From assembly GCA_037349105.1 (NCBI GenBank), contig JAYJMM010000106.1:1178001-1242000 (forward strand): 64,000 nucleotides of DNA, read 5' to 3'. The stretch's first letter is position 1. Each line of letters starts with the position of its first letter. Made by a program: the position numbers and the translations under genes. This document shows, in pieces, positions 13,301-23,879 of this stretch. The notes below the pieces were generated by a model. That model saw nothing but the letters and a program-made list of their open reading frames with translations. It did not search any database and was not told the DNA's origin. The DNA is from Limnomonas spitsbergensis (lineage: Eukaryota; Chlorophyta; Chlorophyceae; Chlamydomonadales).

Positions 13301-16300
13301 TGTGGACGGTGCTGGGGGCGGGGTCAGAGTTTCCCCATGATGCGTCCCCTGGATGCTTTCTGATGGATGCTTGAGGATGCTTAAGCTTTCTTTTTAGATC
13401 AAAAGGATGTACTGCAGCTGAGTGAGTGAGAGCAGGGGGGAGCCCCCTTGATGCCTGATCCAGTCATTGAGGAAGTGGATGTTTGACACATTATATAGTA
13501 GTAGCATGAACGCGCCTGAGATTCATGCACTGTGTCTGACACCATACTAGTGACTCAGGTGTGCCGTAAAAGTGACTCAGGTGTACCATAAAAGTGACTC
13601 AGGAGTACCATAAAAGTGACTTAGGTGTACCGTAAAAGTGACTCAAGTGTACCATACAAGTGACTCAAGTGTACCGTAAGACGGCGCGTTACACCGTAAA
13701 ACATTAAAATGTTGACTGAAGCACCGTACAAGGTTTGTGGCACAGTCAAACGGCCAACCGTCATCATCGTAGATCACCCAGCACAGCTCGTGCAGCACTT
13801 TTAAGCGAACCCTCTCTTTCTTCTGCAGGGAGAAGTTTCATCCTGGATAAAGGATATGAGGTTTAAACCTGTACCCCACTACCCCTTACCTTGAGCTGAC
13901 TTGCTAGATGTGTAACCTGGTCAACTGGTGTTCCTGTTTGTTCTCTGGTGACTGCTTCAGTTTTCGTTTTAGTTTCCTCCCGGTTTGCTCTGCCTGGCCC
14001 TTTCGCTGAAGTCTGTGGGTGGTTGTGTCAACTTTGTTACAACAACTGGGGACTGCCAGCCAGGGTGGCGGACGAAACCCCTTTTTCTTGTGGCCTGCAG
14101 GATGGTCATATTCAGGGGCTCCCCTGGTTACATTCACTGCATTTTCCTTGCTTTGCCTGTCTCATTGTCAGCACTGCATTTTCACATTCTGACTCCTCAC
14201 CCTGTCACACAGATAATTCCTTCTCTGGCACAATTCCGCCGTTTCCAAAGGTCAGAAGGGCTGGGCAGGAATTGATTCTAGATATCGCGTGATTCCTGCA
14301 GCGCAAGCCTCTGCCCATTTACGAGTGTTTCTCTCCCGCTGGATTGTGCCTTGCTTTTGCCACACATCCTCAAACTCTGGTCAGCGGCAATGTCTTAATT
14401 TATGTACCTGTATCTCACAGGATGGCACGTCGTCTCCTCTCAGCCTTCTTGACTTGTCTGGATCCAGCAGTGCGGGAGGCAGAGGGGCAGGGGGGCTGTA
14501 CGGATCTGTCCCCTCAAGCATCCGAGGCTTGACTGGCCTGTCATATCTGGATATTTCAAATAATCAATTGACAGGCAGGTACAGGGAGTAGGATGGGAGG
14601 ATTAAGTGCTAAGCAGGAGGGTAGGTATGAAGAGGGGTGTGGAGAGGGCTATGAAGAGGGGTGTGGACACGCAGGAATTTGACCCCTCCAAACCCAGAAC
14701 TGGGGCAGTGCGTCATGGATCGTGCAGCGACACCTTGTATCAGCCTGCATGTTTAATGTGCTTCAAAACAAATATTCCGCACATATTATTTGTTTCAAAC
14801 TCTGCGGGCACACAAATGACATTTGTTTTCAATCTGTGGATATTTTTCAAATCTGTGGATCTATGAAGCCTGGTCATTGATTGAAATTCAAACAAGGGAA
14901 TTCAATTCAGCAGATTTTAAACTGTGCCCTGGAGCATAACAATTTGGGCACTGCTTTTCAAATCTTTTGGCAACTGTGCAGGAACCCTCCCGGATCTATC
15001 CACAATGCTGCTGTCCTTGTCAGCGGGCAACAACCGTCTCAATGGCACCATTCCCCAGAGCGTTGGCAGAACTCTTCAGATGCGAACACTGGATCTTGGA
15101 ACGAACATGCTCACAGGCAGCATTCCACAGCGTGAGTCAGCAGGTCGTGCACCTAGTTCAAATTTGGCATTGGATATATTAACCCAGTAAAGGGCCTTTA
15201 TTCTTAAGCCTGTCAAGCCCAAATATGGAGCTACTCAATCCTCCTGTTTTTCGATTTGTTAAACGGACTCGAATCAGGCACAGACTGCCCTTCAGTCCCT
15301 GTTCAGCGCCTGCCAAACCAAACCTTATGACCATTCCTCCCGGTCCCCCCACCCTCACCTGCCTGCAGGCCTTATTTACGCGGCTGCCCTCGAATCCCTC
15401 AACCTGTCCAGCAACATGTTCAGCGGCCGTGTCGACTTCCTGTGGGGAAACCAAGGCCTGAAGCAAGTCGATCTCTCCAACAATCAGCTCACAGGTAACC
15501 GCCTTCATAGGGGTACGTCACAAGTGCCTGGTCCTCCATGCTTGCAAGATCTAGGCTGAGGACCCAGCAAATGAAAGCACTTAGTGAACAGCAAACAACA
15601 TTTGCATGCCCTGAACGGTAATAGATGTGATTTCGGCCCAGGCTGCGCTGTTTCCTTAAATCTCACGCCCCCCACGGGGCATAGCTTTCTTTCTTTCTTT
15701 GCATGCCCTGATTCTGCCTCCCCTGCCTCCCCTGCCCCCCCCTGCCTGTCTCATTCCTACCCAGGCCCCATTCCCTACTACCTGGCACGGCTGTCCAACT
15801 TGAGGGTCATGAACCTGGGTGGCAACAAGTGAGTCATGGAATGAATTTGAATGTAGGTTCTGACCGGAGCTGTTTCTTTACCCTCTACTCTCATGTCCCT
15901 TGGGGGGCGTAGTTTTTCTGTCTCTCTTTCCCGCTTTCTATGGCAAGAAGTGAGTAACGGTAGGGATGCGGCTTGGTCTTCAAGCGTAAGCCGCGCTCCA
16001 CCCCTCAACTGTCATGCCCCTTGAGGTCCCGCAGTGTATTCATTTATTTATGGGTGAAATCAAGTGAGAACTCTTGGTGGAACTTCAGATTTAAAAGTTT
16101 CGTACGATAGTGATGGCCGCCTCTTCTGTAACATATGCGTCAGGGTTACCCAGGACGACCGTTTGGGCCCAAATTCCGTACCGTTTACCGTACCTTGCTG
16201 CACCGTTTAACCAGACCGTACCGTGTTTAAACACCGTATCGGCCATTTCCTTACCAGTCCGGCTATTTCGACTGTACCGTATCCGTATCCACACCTTGCC

Positions 16301-19012
16301 GTTGGACTGTACCGTATCTCCCTACCGGGTAACCATGATATGCGTCACTCAGCTGTCCCTTTTTTGCCGGATGGCCGCCTCTCTATCTATCTCTCCCCGC
16401 AGGATGAGCGGAGATCTCGCCCTCCTAGCCGGGACCGACAGCAGCCAGCTTCCCGCTAACAGCCTCACGGTGTTCAACCTGTCAGGCAATGCATTGATCA
16501 ACGGGCTGCCGGAATCACTCAAGGTGCGCATCTGGGAACTGAAGGCCAACCCTCAGATTTGTTTTTTGAAAGAGAGCGGAAGAGGAAGTATTGCGCCTTG
16601 TATTCAAATGGCCTCAGGTCCCGAGCGCCTTCTTGGCTCAGGGTTCGGGTTTTGGCCCTAAAACCTAGGGTTCGGGTGTAGGGCCCTAAAACCTAGGGTT
16701 CAGGGTGAAGGCCCTAAAACCCTGATCCTTTCACCCTTAACTACTTTACGCCCCTCATCCACCTGCTCATACAGGATCTCCTATTTTTTACGTACGTCCC
16801 TCCCATCCCCGATGCCTCCAAGGCTCCTGATCCTCAAGCCACTCCGCCCGTCAGCGTCTTTGATGTCCAGGTGATGCGGTAACGGCGCGGATGTGGCTCC
16901 GGCCCAGGCTGCGCTACTTCCTTAACTCTCACGCCCCCCACAGGGTGTATCTTTCTTTCTTCCTGTCCAGGTGATGTGCATCATGGATTTGTCCCTGTAA
17001 GGGATGAGTGCATAACTCTGCAAACTAGGAGGGCGGGGCGGGGGCGCAATTAGCGGTTCCGGGGTGTGGATTTTTTTCAGGGCGCATGTCCTGCAAATGT
17101 GAAGCTAGGAAAGGGAAGATGTTATTACCCGCTGCTTGTTGGCGCAAGGTTGAACCAGGCGAACGCGGATTCGGTGCCCCCTAGATACAGCCCTGCGGCG
17201 AACTGTGGTACGTGAGTACGATAGCCGGGTTTTGTTTATTGCATGCAGTAAAATATGTACAAAGTTAAACAAAGCATAATGAATATGAACCTAAAGCCAG
17301 CCATCTGGCTCAGCGGCTTACTTGATGGATCTCGCTACGAACTGTCATGCAAATTGCATTCAGTTCTGTGCTGGATGCACTTTGCCCCCCTGATTCTGCT
17401 TCCCTGCTGGCCTGACACACTCAGGGTACTGGCCTGAACATGAACTCCTTGTGAACATGACCTCCCCCTTGTGAACATGAACATGAACATTGAACATGAC
17501 CTCCCCCTGATTCTGCTTCCCTGCTGACACGCTCAGGGTACTGGCCTGAACATGACCTTCCCCATGTGGCTACTGGACGCACTCGGCGGATTGTACAATG
17601 CATCTCAAGGCTACACATCGCAAATCAAGGTCAGCCTTTATGGACGACCTGCCCAATGGGCACAGCACCTTCAAACTCGTTTATATTATTATCTATGGTA
17701 TTATTGCCCTTGAGGAATACTTTCATGTGTATTGGTATGAAGCCCGCGGCCTAATAAAAAGCCAGATGATTAAGCTCTGTGCTAGGAGCTGGGATGATGT
17801 CAATTCAGATAAATCACTCTCAAGGGATCGACTTAGGTGTGCGGTGTCTATGTTGAGATATGTCGTTCCCTACTTCCCTCTGCTCCCCCCCACGTGTGCG
17901 GTGTCTGTGTAGAGATGCATCGTCCCCTCTGCCCCCCTCCCCCACAGGTGAATCTGTATGCAGGGAACACGATCCGATGCCCTGAGCGCGCCGCTGCTAG
18001 CTCTTTCAAGGACTACTACTTCAACGTCCAACAGGCCTTTGGCCTCATATGCCAGGTGAGGGTGCAACCTCGTAACCCTCGGTCCAGTGAGCGCACTTTC
18101 AAATACCCACCATCACACTTGTCACTCTCGTGTGCCTCAACTATTGTCTTCCCTTTACTTTCGAACTTGACAGTTGGATGCCCACACACACAGCCAAGCC
18201 TGTTTGAGCAGGGTTCCCCAGAGGTCTGACTTGAATAAGATGTCACTCTTCTTCCTCCCCCTGCTTGACTGCCCATTCCCCTTGCTCCTCGCACAGCCCG
18301 CCACTGGAGGAGCTTCAGTAAATTTGACCACAGCCCTGGGCTTCGACGCACTGTCGCCCTCTCGAGTGGCTTCGAATGCCAATCCGGTCCCGGCTCCGAA
18401 ATCCAAGGCCGGTGTCATTGCCGGGGCAGTGGTGGGCGTCCTAGTGGGCGTGGCGGTCTTATCAGGACTTGGATACTGGTTGTACAGGAGGCGCAAGGAT
18501 CGCCACAACAGGTGAGAATATGGGAAGGGGGAGAGGGGGTGTGAATCCAGGTGAGGATATGGGTTGAGCACAGGGGGGGTGAGAGACGATGTGAATCAAG
18601 GTGTGGGCTGAGCCAGGGGGTGATCTTGCCGGTGGGATACAGCAGGTGCAGTCCTCTGCCTAGATGATGGAAGCGTGGAGGGCCAGGCGTTAGGGTACCC
18701 CTATGAAGGGCGAAGATTGCCACATTGGCCGCGGCTGCCCGCGCACTATTTCTGACTGAGCGTGTGGGTCGGTTGTCGCTCTTGTTTGGTGTGGTCCTGG
18801 CTTAGCCTCAAAAGCCTTAATTGAATTCAAATGCTTGCAGGTCTGACGACAGCCGCAACGTGCCCTTGACTTTCAACTCGTTGTATGCGCCATCAGTCAC
18901 CATGCCCGAGGCGGGCGGCGGATTTACGAGGCCCAATCTGTACGAGGGACCCAGTGCCAATGGGAATGGGGGCATGGCAAATAGCAGAGCCATGCACAGG
19001 CGTGCTGTTTGA
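4323..19012 (+). CDS. LRR receptor-like membrane protein, 20 exons, about 739 aa
   Basis: Exons: 4323-4532, 6526-6590, 7628-7769, 8701-8733, 8841-8900, 9293-9371, 9973-10073, 10875-10950, 11972-12093, 12759-12849, 14213-14250, 14421-14574, 14982-15131, 15369-15494, 15765-15828, 16403-16523, 17537-17629, 17948-18055, 18297-18511, 18841-19012. All phases join. The start was chosen because MSPMGAAACWSTLLAVGLLA is a good signal peptide. Residues about 70-165 resemble a PPC beta-sandwich (STFIFLVQTKALSGDVDL, SITLPNGNVLL, GTYTIRVMGYA). Residues about 231-545 carry LRRs such as LTALDLSTNFV, NNSFSGTIPPFP, YLDISNNQLTG, LNLSSNMFSG and VMNLGGNK. A TM helix (VIAGAVVGVLVGVAVLSGLG) precedes YRRRKDRHNR and a tail of about 60 residues with no kinase. 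It is probably a cell-surface binding or adhesion protein; the ligand is unknown. Exon 12 uses a GC donor. Exons 4 and 5 are the least certain. Confidence 0.85.
4995..5170. repeat. CTG/CTA trinucleotide microsatellite
   Basis: Irregular (CTG)n with CTA and TTG variants covers about 170 bp inside LRR intron 1. It yields poly-Leu, poly-Cys and poly-Ser/Gln frames that are not genes. The rest of intron 1 (4533-6525) is mostly unique. It includes a short direct repeat of GGGGGCCATCTTGGGGG at 5330-5415. Confidence 0.9.
6395..6525 (+). repeat. Echo of LRR exon 2 acceptor
   Basis: GGTGGTGGCCATGCTATGCAG at about 6390-6410, followed by GTGGTTGCAGGTTCCACA, repeats the true acceptor and exon start (GGTGGTGGCCATGCCCTGCAG, then GTGGCGGCAGGTTCCACA at 6526). 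The first copy lies 113 bp upstream and its exon part decays after about 25 bp. Confidence 0.75.
6900..7627 (+). repeat. Intron array with telomere-like CCCTAAA motifs
   Basis: Six to eight units of about 100-120 bp alternate a C-rich tract, TTTCCTGCTGCCT and AAACCCTAAACCCT or AACCCTACACCCTAAAA. The last unit ends as TCTCCTGCTGCCAG, the functional acceptor of LRR exon 3. The array is thus a multiplied polypyrimidine-acceptor segment mixed with plant-type telomere-like repeats. Confidence 0.75.
8238..8330 (-). repeat. Dispersed repeat family A, copy in LRR intron 3
   Basis: Contains GAAAGAAAGCTACGCCCTAC, then GGCGTGGAGGTTAAGGAAGC, CAGCGCAGC and CCACATCCGCGCCGCTACC. The same ordered blocks recur near 15,621, 16,874, 24,131, 25,613, 25,899, 37,543 and 52,048, in both orientations. 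The head block is GTAACGGCGCGGATGTGGC and the tail is TTTCTTTC. I do not recognise the family. A short SINE or MITE is likely. Confidence 0.7.
10120..10874 (+). repeat. Echoes of LRR exon 8 acceptor
   Basis: TTTACTTCAGGTCACTGGGC at about 10,612 copies the true junction TTTATTTCAGGTCACTGGAC at 10,866-10,885. Linked blocks (GGGCTTGGCTGAACATGCAA, GACCAGTC...GATCAGG) recur at 10,215/10,640 and 10,300/10,740, defining units of roughly 260 and 420 bp. The copied exon part diverges after about ten bases. Confidence 0.65.
11330..11971 (+). repeat. 129-bp tandem echoes of LRR exon 9 start (5 copies)
   Basis: The block AGCAGCTTGGTCAGCCTTGT starts at 11333, 11463, 11593, 11722, 11851 and 11980, i.e. 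steps of 129-130 bp. Only the last copy belongs to the complete exon (11972-12093). Each unit includes the acceptor (CCTCCCTTCAG), about 70 bp of exon start encoding SLVSLVSKMPLLQHLIL, and about 55 bp of intron. Copies nearest the real exon are almost identical to it; the outer two are more diverged. Confidence 0.95.
13550..13700. repeat. 22-bp tandem repeat
   Basis: About six units of GTGACTCAGGTGTACCGTAA with small changes, in the intron between LRR exons 10 and 11. No coding meaning seen. Confidence 0.85.
14575..14981 (+). other. Probable GC-AG intron of the LRR gene
   Basis: The exon before it ends ...TTGACAG and is followed by GCAGGTAC. Splicing at the nearby GT (14579) would break the LRR frame. 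The GC donor at 14575 gives phase 1 and joins NNQLTG to TLPDLSTML, a perfect LRR junction. Homologous exons nearby also end in ...LTG at the same phase. Confidence 0.7.
15615..15705 (+). repeat. Dispersed repeat family A, copy in LRR intron 14
   Basis: GGTAATAGATGTGATTTCGG, CCCAGGCTGCGCTGTTTCC and CACGCCCCCCACGGGGC lead into TTTCTTTCTTTC. A weaker fragment lies at 15,860-15,945. Confidence 0.7.
16141..16337. mobile_element. hAT-type MITE, 197 bp, with perfect 8-bp TSD
   Basis: The element starts CAGGGTTACCC and ends GGGTAACCATG, an inverted terminal repeat of 11 bp with one mismatch. It is flanked on both sides by ATATGCGT (16133-16140 and 16338-16345). An 8-bp target duplication with CAGGG ends is the hAT superfamily signature. 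The inside is made of ACCGTACC-like motifs and has no ORF. It sits in LRR intron 15. Confidence 0.88.
16872..16968 (+). repeat. Dispersed repeat family A, best full copy
   Basis: Runs from GGTAACGGCGCGGATGTGGC through CCCAGGCTGCGCTACTTCC and CACGCCCCCCACAGGGTG to TTTCTTTCTTCC. About 95 bp, in LRR intron 16. Confidence 0.75.
17410..17536 (+). repeat. Echo of LRR exon 17 acceptor
   Basis: CTGCTTCCCTGCTGG...CACTCAGGGTACTGGCCTG near 17,396-17,436 copies the true junction at 17,515-17,555 about 119 bp upstream. After GAACATGA the copy degrades into CTCCTTGTGAACATGA repeats. Confidence 0.85.
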
Positions 19013-22000
19013 GCGGCGACAGTGAACATAATGACTTCGAATATTTGTTTGCTAGCGAGAGCCGAGAGTTGACCCTTCTCTAGCATTCTGGTTTGGTTAA
19101 TCACATAGTGTGGTGTATGTTATTGGAATATCCATGTCCTCCCCCCGTTAACCTGTCTAGGTTTTAGAATACCGGCATACCACCCATTTGGTTGCGGCAG
19201 AATGCTAGAGAGGGGTCATCACTCGCCACCCATGGCAGCTAGTTTCGGTAAAAGAAACTTAAAGCAAGAGGAGACAGGAAAGTTGTAAATGGAGGAGACA
19301 GGGTAAATAAGGACTACCGTAAATAATGACTAAAGAGGAAATGAAAATAACTTTCAAAGAGAAGGAACACAAATTGCCCTCTTCAATGTCTACCACTTTG
19401 TCCACACAGGCCAAAGCCTCCTACACATGCCTGCCAGGGTTAGAACACGCCACACGATTTTCGCTATCCCCCTGTCTACATCGCCGGGTTCCATGTTCCT
19501 GGCCCTCTCACAAAGGAGGGTGGCATGGCTACACAATAATCATGGCCGTTGTTACGCAGAATTCTGCCAATGACACTGCCATTGCCATATCCGCCGCTGA
19601 CGCTGTTACCGCGGCTTCTATGACCGAGGCCACTACCCTTCAGGTAGCCTTCGCCACAACGTTCCAGTACAATGCTCCTGACGTTCCCGCTGCAGTGCTG
19701 CACTCATTACGAAATACTAATACGGGCCTTCTGAGCTTTCTAGTGCTAGAAAGCCCCCCTCTGCCGAGCTTTCTCACTCACCGTACTTACAGTTGACCGT
19801 TGACCATGCAATGGGGGTCGTTGGAAAGCCATGGTCCGACCATAGGCAGTGAGATCTTCATATCACGCAGTTTTCTCGGGGGTGACATGTTGTTTGCAAA
19901 ATATGATTTTGTGAAATCTACGAAATCCGCATTGTTTGGCTCTGTACCTCAGTCACCGTTGGGCCAAAAAGCATTTTAAGACCAGATATGAAGAGCTCTC
20001 ATCAAGCTCCGTCATTTTCGAGGATGGGTGTTTCTAGTTGTTTTTTGCTCCCCCCCCTCGCAACAGCGTCCACGAAAGCAAGTTTGGAAAGGTGCATACC
20101 TGCTGGGCCCTGCTGAATGCTCGGTCGCCGGGGCTTGGTATGGAATGACCGGACTCAATTCCAGCTACCAAGCACAGCCTGGGCCCTGGTGCAGCCATGC
20201 CATCCTCCTTTGTTAATGACGTTACAACTCTGGGCCATGCTGAAAGTAAGCGCGGCCACGTCGGCAAACAAAAAGACAGCTAGGAAAGGCAAGGGAGAAG
20301 GAATAGGAGGAAAGAAAGGATAGTCAGTTCACTCACCAAACAACAAGAACAAGAACACAAAGATCGGGCAAACCGTATCTCCTGCTGCTGAAGAGACTTG
20401 CTTTAAAAAAACCAGCTACAAGTTGCACAAAACCAGGGCCTCCCAGAGGCCGTCACAACACAAAGAAAAAAACGCAAACAAGTCACACTGCAAACTGTGT
20501 TGTGGGTTTTACTTCCTTCTGATACACTGCCGGCCCTCTTGCACCTTCTCCCTCAATAACCGCAGATACCGAGGCTACCCAACAGGCGTCAACGTCGTCC
20601 CTTTACCCTAAGCCCTCCCTGATGATTGCCGGCTACACCTAAACCCTGAACCCCTCCTGACCTGTCCTGGCTACCCATCAACCCTCCCCGACCGGTGCCA
20701 GTTACGCATCAACCCTAACCCCTCCTTCACCGCCGCTGACGTCACCAAAATCTCCCCTAACTGCTGCTGACTACATCGCCTAAACCACTCTCTGGCCGAT
20801 ATTATGCACGAACCCTTCCTCACCGCTGCTGGCTTAAAAAAACAAAAAACATACACCCTCCCTGACTTCCACTTGCGCATTGATCCTACTCCCTCCCCGA
20901 CTGCTACCTGCAACGCTGGACCATAATCCTCCTTAGACACTGCTGGCTATGCTCACAACCTCAGCCCTCTCTGACAACCGCTAGGCCTGCACCCTACCCC
21001 TTACTCTGCTGCACCTTAACCCTCAACCCTACTCTGCTTCACCTTCATCCGTAAACCTCCTTTGCTGCACCTTCACCCTTAACCCTACTCTGCTGCACCT
21101 TCATCCTTAACCCAACTCTGCTGCACCTTCACCCTAAACCCTACTCAGCTGCACCTTATATCAATTCTGCAGCTTCCTCCAGAGCAACATTAAACTGCGC
21201 AATTGCAACCTCACGCTCCCTGCCAATCACCTTACACCTCTGGGCCCTCCTCCATGTGCACCGTATTGCCCTCAACCAGGCCTAGCACCTCCTCCATTCC
21301 AAAAGGACCAGATGATTGTGGCCTTAGTGGCCTCATCGAGTCAGGTCTGCAGCCCACACTTTGCCACACAAATATTTTCATTTCAGCTCGGTTTAATAGC
21401 ACGTCAGCTTCATCATGGCGGCATGGCCTACAGGCAGGCTACAGCCGTGGGGGCCTGTTGCGGCACCAGTGTTCCTCTTTTCGGCTACGAGTCTACCTTC
21501 GGCCCTCGGCCGCCAAAGGCCTGATTAGGAGCAAGCCAGCACCGGCCTACGAATGTTGCCCCAGGCAATTTGGCTGGCCACAACTGGGGCCTCTGGCCAG
21601 AGGCCAGAGTGTAGCTGACATGTCGCTGATTCATGAAAAAACAAACAATGTCGACAAGCACTACTGCTTCGGCCACCAGCCACTGGTCAATTCAGTCCCC
21701 ATCTGCCCAGTAGAGGCCACCTAATGGCCTGCCAAAGGTGGCCTGGCGCATGTTAAGACAAATGCCAGATGTGAGGCTTCATCTAGTCAGGATTGCAGTC
21801 CTCGCTGTGCCTCATGATCGGGCCTCCCATGCTAATCTGTGCGCCATGCGCTACTCCACACTGGCGTAAACGAAAGTGTAGGGAAACTTGGAACTGTTGG
21901 GACCATTGGTAGTGCAACCATGGTCTGGAAACAGGGCATGCCATCAGCCCATCACATCATGGCATGACTACCAGGTGCGTGCTGAGTTACTACCAGTCGA

Positions 22001-22858
22001 CCAGTCGTCACGTACAGAGTCACCGGAATTCATAACCATGCATACATTCAGACAGCATATTGGTAAAACAGTGCTGCCCTTTGGTAATTCGTGGTCCGTC
22101 GTTGGGTTCAAAAGTCCGAGATCGTCGAGCCTGGCTCTTCTACTGCAGCGTTCGGCCGAGTTAGCGAGGTGCTTCTGAGCTACTTCCATTTGCTATTTTT
22201 CGGCCTCCAGCTCTCACCTCGGTGCGTAGATACGATCAAGCCTCTTCACCCTTGCCCCCAGGCTTCCTCCATGGTTCAGTCGGAGACGTCGCATGCATTG
22301 TCCAAAAAGGTTGGCTCGTGAGGGTCGAAAGGTCACTATCAAACATTTATAACTGCAGTAAGCTATCCTGGATGAAACATTTCCGGAGCCGCTGCACTCT
22401 CATCAGCCAATAGAAATGCCCCCAATCCCCTGCCCCCAATTCCCAATCTACAAATTTGTGTATGCTCGGGTTATTTAAGGCACAGAATTTTGCGCTCAGG
22501 GGAGGGTGTGCACACCAGTGTGTCACCCAGTGGATCTCCCTTGGGTTAAATTTCGTCCTTTACACCAGCGGGCTACGATGCAGGTTGTGGGAAGGTGGGG
22601 GAAGCTGACGTATTATGGGTAGGAAACAGTTGTCCAACCACTTCCCAACCACCCGCCTCCAGCCCTACTATTGCATTACCAACCCTCTCATCACGCACGC
22701 CTAACGTGCACTTATCAAGAGTCTACGCCCAAGAATACCGACTCTACCACGCCCCTCCTTTCTTCCCGACTGCTCCAGCATCCGCTCTTCATTCCTACAA
22801 GGTCAAGTCCTTCGTTCGTGAATTGCTCATCGATCCAGGAGACGGCAGACAGCCAGAC
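19013..22858. other. Intergenic region between LRR and LCIB-like genes
   Basis: No convincing gene. It holds an inverted SINE-1 fragment (19,470-19,550) and a SINE-1 copy (about 20,060-20,215). A 30-35 bp repeat at 20,990-21,175 is built from CTGCACCTTCACCCTTAACC. A block TTTTCGGCTACGAGTCTACC at 21,478 reappears diverged at 26,013. The LRR 3' UTR should occupy the first few hundred bases and the LCIB promoter the last part. Open frames here (19326-19796, 21203-21724) show no family features. Confidence 0.5.
20060..20215 (-). repeat. SINE-1 family copy (partial)
   Basis: Shares GTGCATACCTGCTGGGCCCT, CTCAATTCCAGCTACCA and GGTGCAGCCATGCCATCCTC with copies at 36,650-36,900 and 51,555-51,835. It lacks the tRNA-like end that those two carry. 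Confidence 0.7.
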
Positions 22859-22909
22859 ATGGATCCGCCGTCGACCGACATGTCCGAACCTTGGACGCAC
22901 GTGCCGCAG
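22859..22909 (+). other. Candidate first exon of the LCIB-like gene
   Basis: ATG at 22859 gives MDPPSTDMSEPWTHVPQ and ends CAG|GTAGTC at phase 0, which fits the phase 0 start of the first certain exon (23880). The frame stays open upstream to about 22,595 without a good ATG. No plastid transit peptide is obvious. Phase fit alone is weak support. Confidence 0.25.
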
Positions 22910-23269
22910 GTAGTCGGGGCCATGCAGGGTTCTTCGGTGCATCCTTTCAAATACTCTTCACCATCGCTGCTGCCTGCGTCCAGCGCTTGACAGCTAGCAT
23001 AGCACAATACTCGCGATGGCGGTACAAAAAAAAGGAGCACGCCGGCTTCTGCCTTCTCGAGCAAGCCTCGGTGTCAACTGACGAATTCGAATTCGTCTGA
23101 CCCAACACTAACGGCAATTGACAAATCGCTCCTTGCCCCCTGCCCTCTTGTGAATTGTCCCCTTTTGCCCCGCACCACATTCCCCTGCCTATTCGGCAGG
23201 TAGTACCTGCCATGCCCCCTGTAGCCTCCTAGCCCTCCAGCCCCTCCTTGCCACCTCATCACCCTTCAT

Positions 23270-23879
23270 GAGTTGCCCCCTTATCATACACCACGCACCT
23301 TACTCTCATTCCCCCCCCCGATATGCAGATATTCTGAAATCAAGACGACTGATTGGTCATCTACGCGAAGCCCCCAATCCCCCACACCCTACCCCATAGT
23401 CCCATACCTCCCGACTCCCGTACCCCCCCATCACCACATTCTTACCTCCCGTACCTCCCCGCTACCACCACATACCCACACAGGGAAACCATCACCCGAG
23501 AGTCATCCCAGCCTACACTTAACAGGATGAGCCTTACCGCCTGATGCTGGCCTGTGCCCACCACTGACCCCTCTCCTGTTTTACCTTCCCTATCCTGACA
23601 CAGGGGAACCATCACCCGATGGGCAGCCCTGATATTCTCAAGAGTCTCGAGGCCTCTGCTGCAATGTTTCCTTAACCCTAACGCCCTTTCGGATCTTAGT
23701 TAATATATGTCTTCCCTTCCTGCCGTCCATACCCTGATCACACAGGGAAACCATCATCCTCTGGGCGGCCAAGACCTCCTCTTTAAAGGCTGAGTCTAGC
23801 CGCCTGATGCTGGACTGCGCCTACTACCCCCTGCTACTACTGACCCCTCAAGTATTTCACCGTCCCCATCCTGACACAG
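23270..23879 (+). repeat. Echoes of LCIB-like exon acceptor
   Basis: CACAGGGAAACCATCATCC-type starts occur near 23,480, 23,598, 23,743 and 23,876. The 23,598 copy also keeps GGGCAGCCCTGATATTCTCA and GAGTCTCGAGGCCT. Only the last continues to a GT donor. Spacing is about 118-145 bp. Confidence 0.88.

Noticed and set aside
13828..13860. Possible LRR exon after TTCTTCTGCAG
   Set aside because: Including it breaks the phase between exons 10 and 11, which join perfectly without it to give LSLSDNSFSG.
19326..19796. 156-aa open frame as a gene
   Set aside because: No family features, it overlaps an inverted SINE-1 fragment, and its start context is poor.
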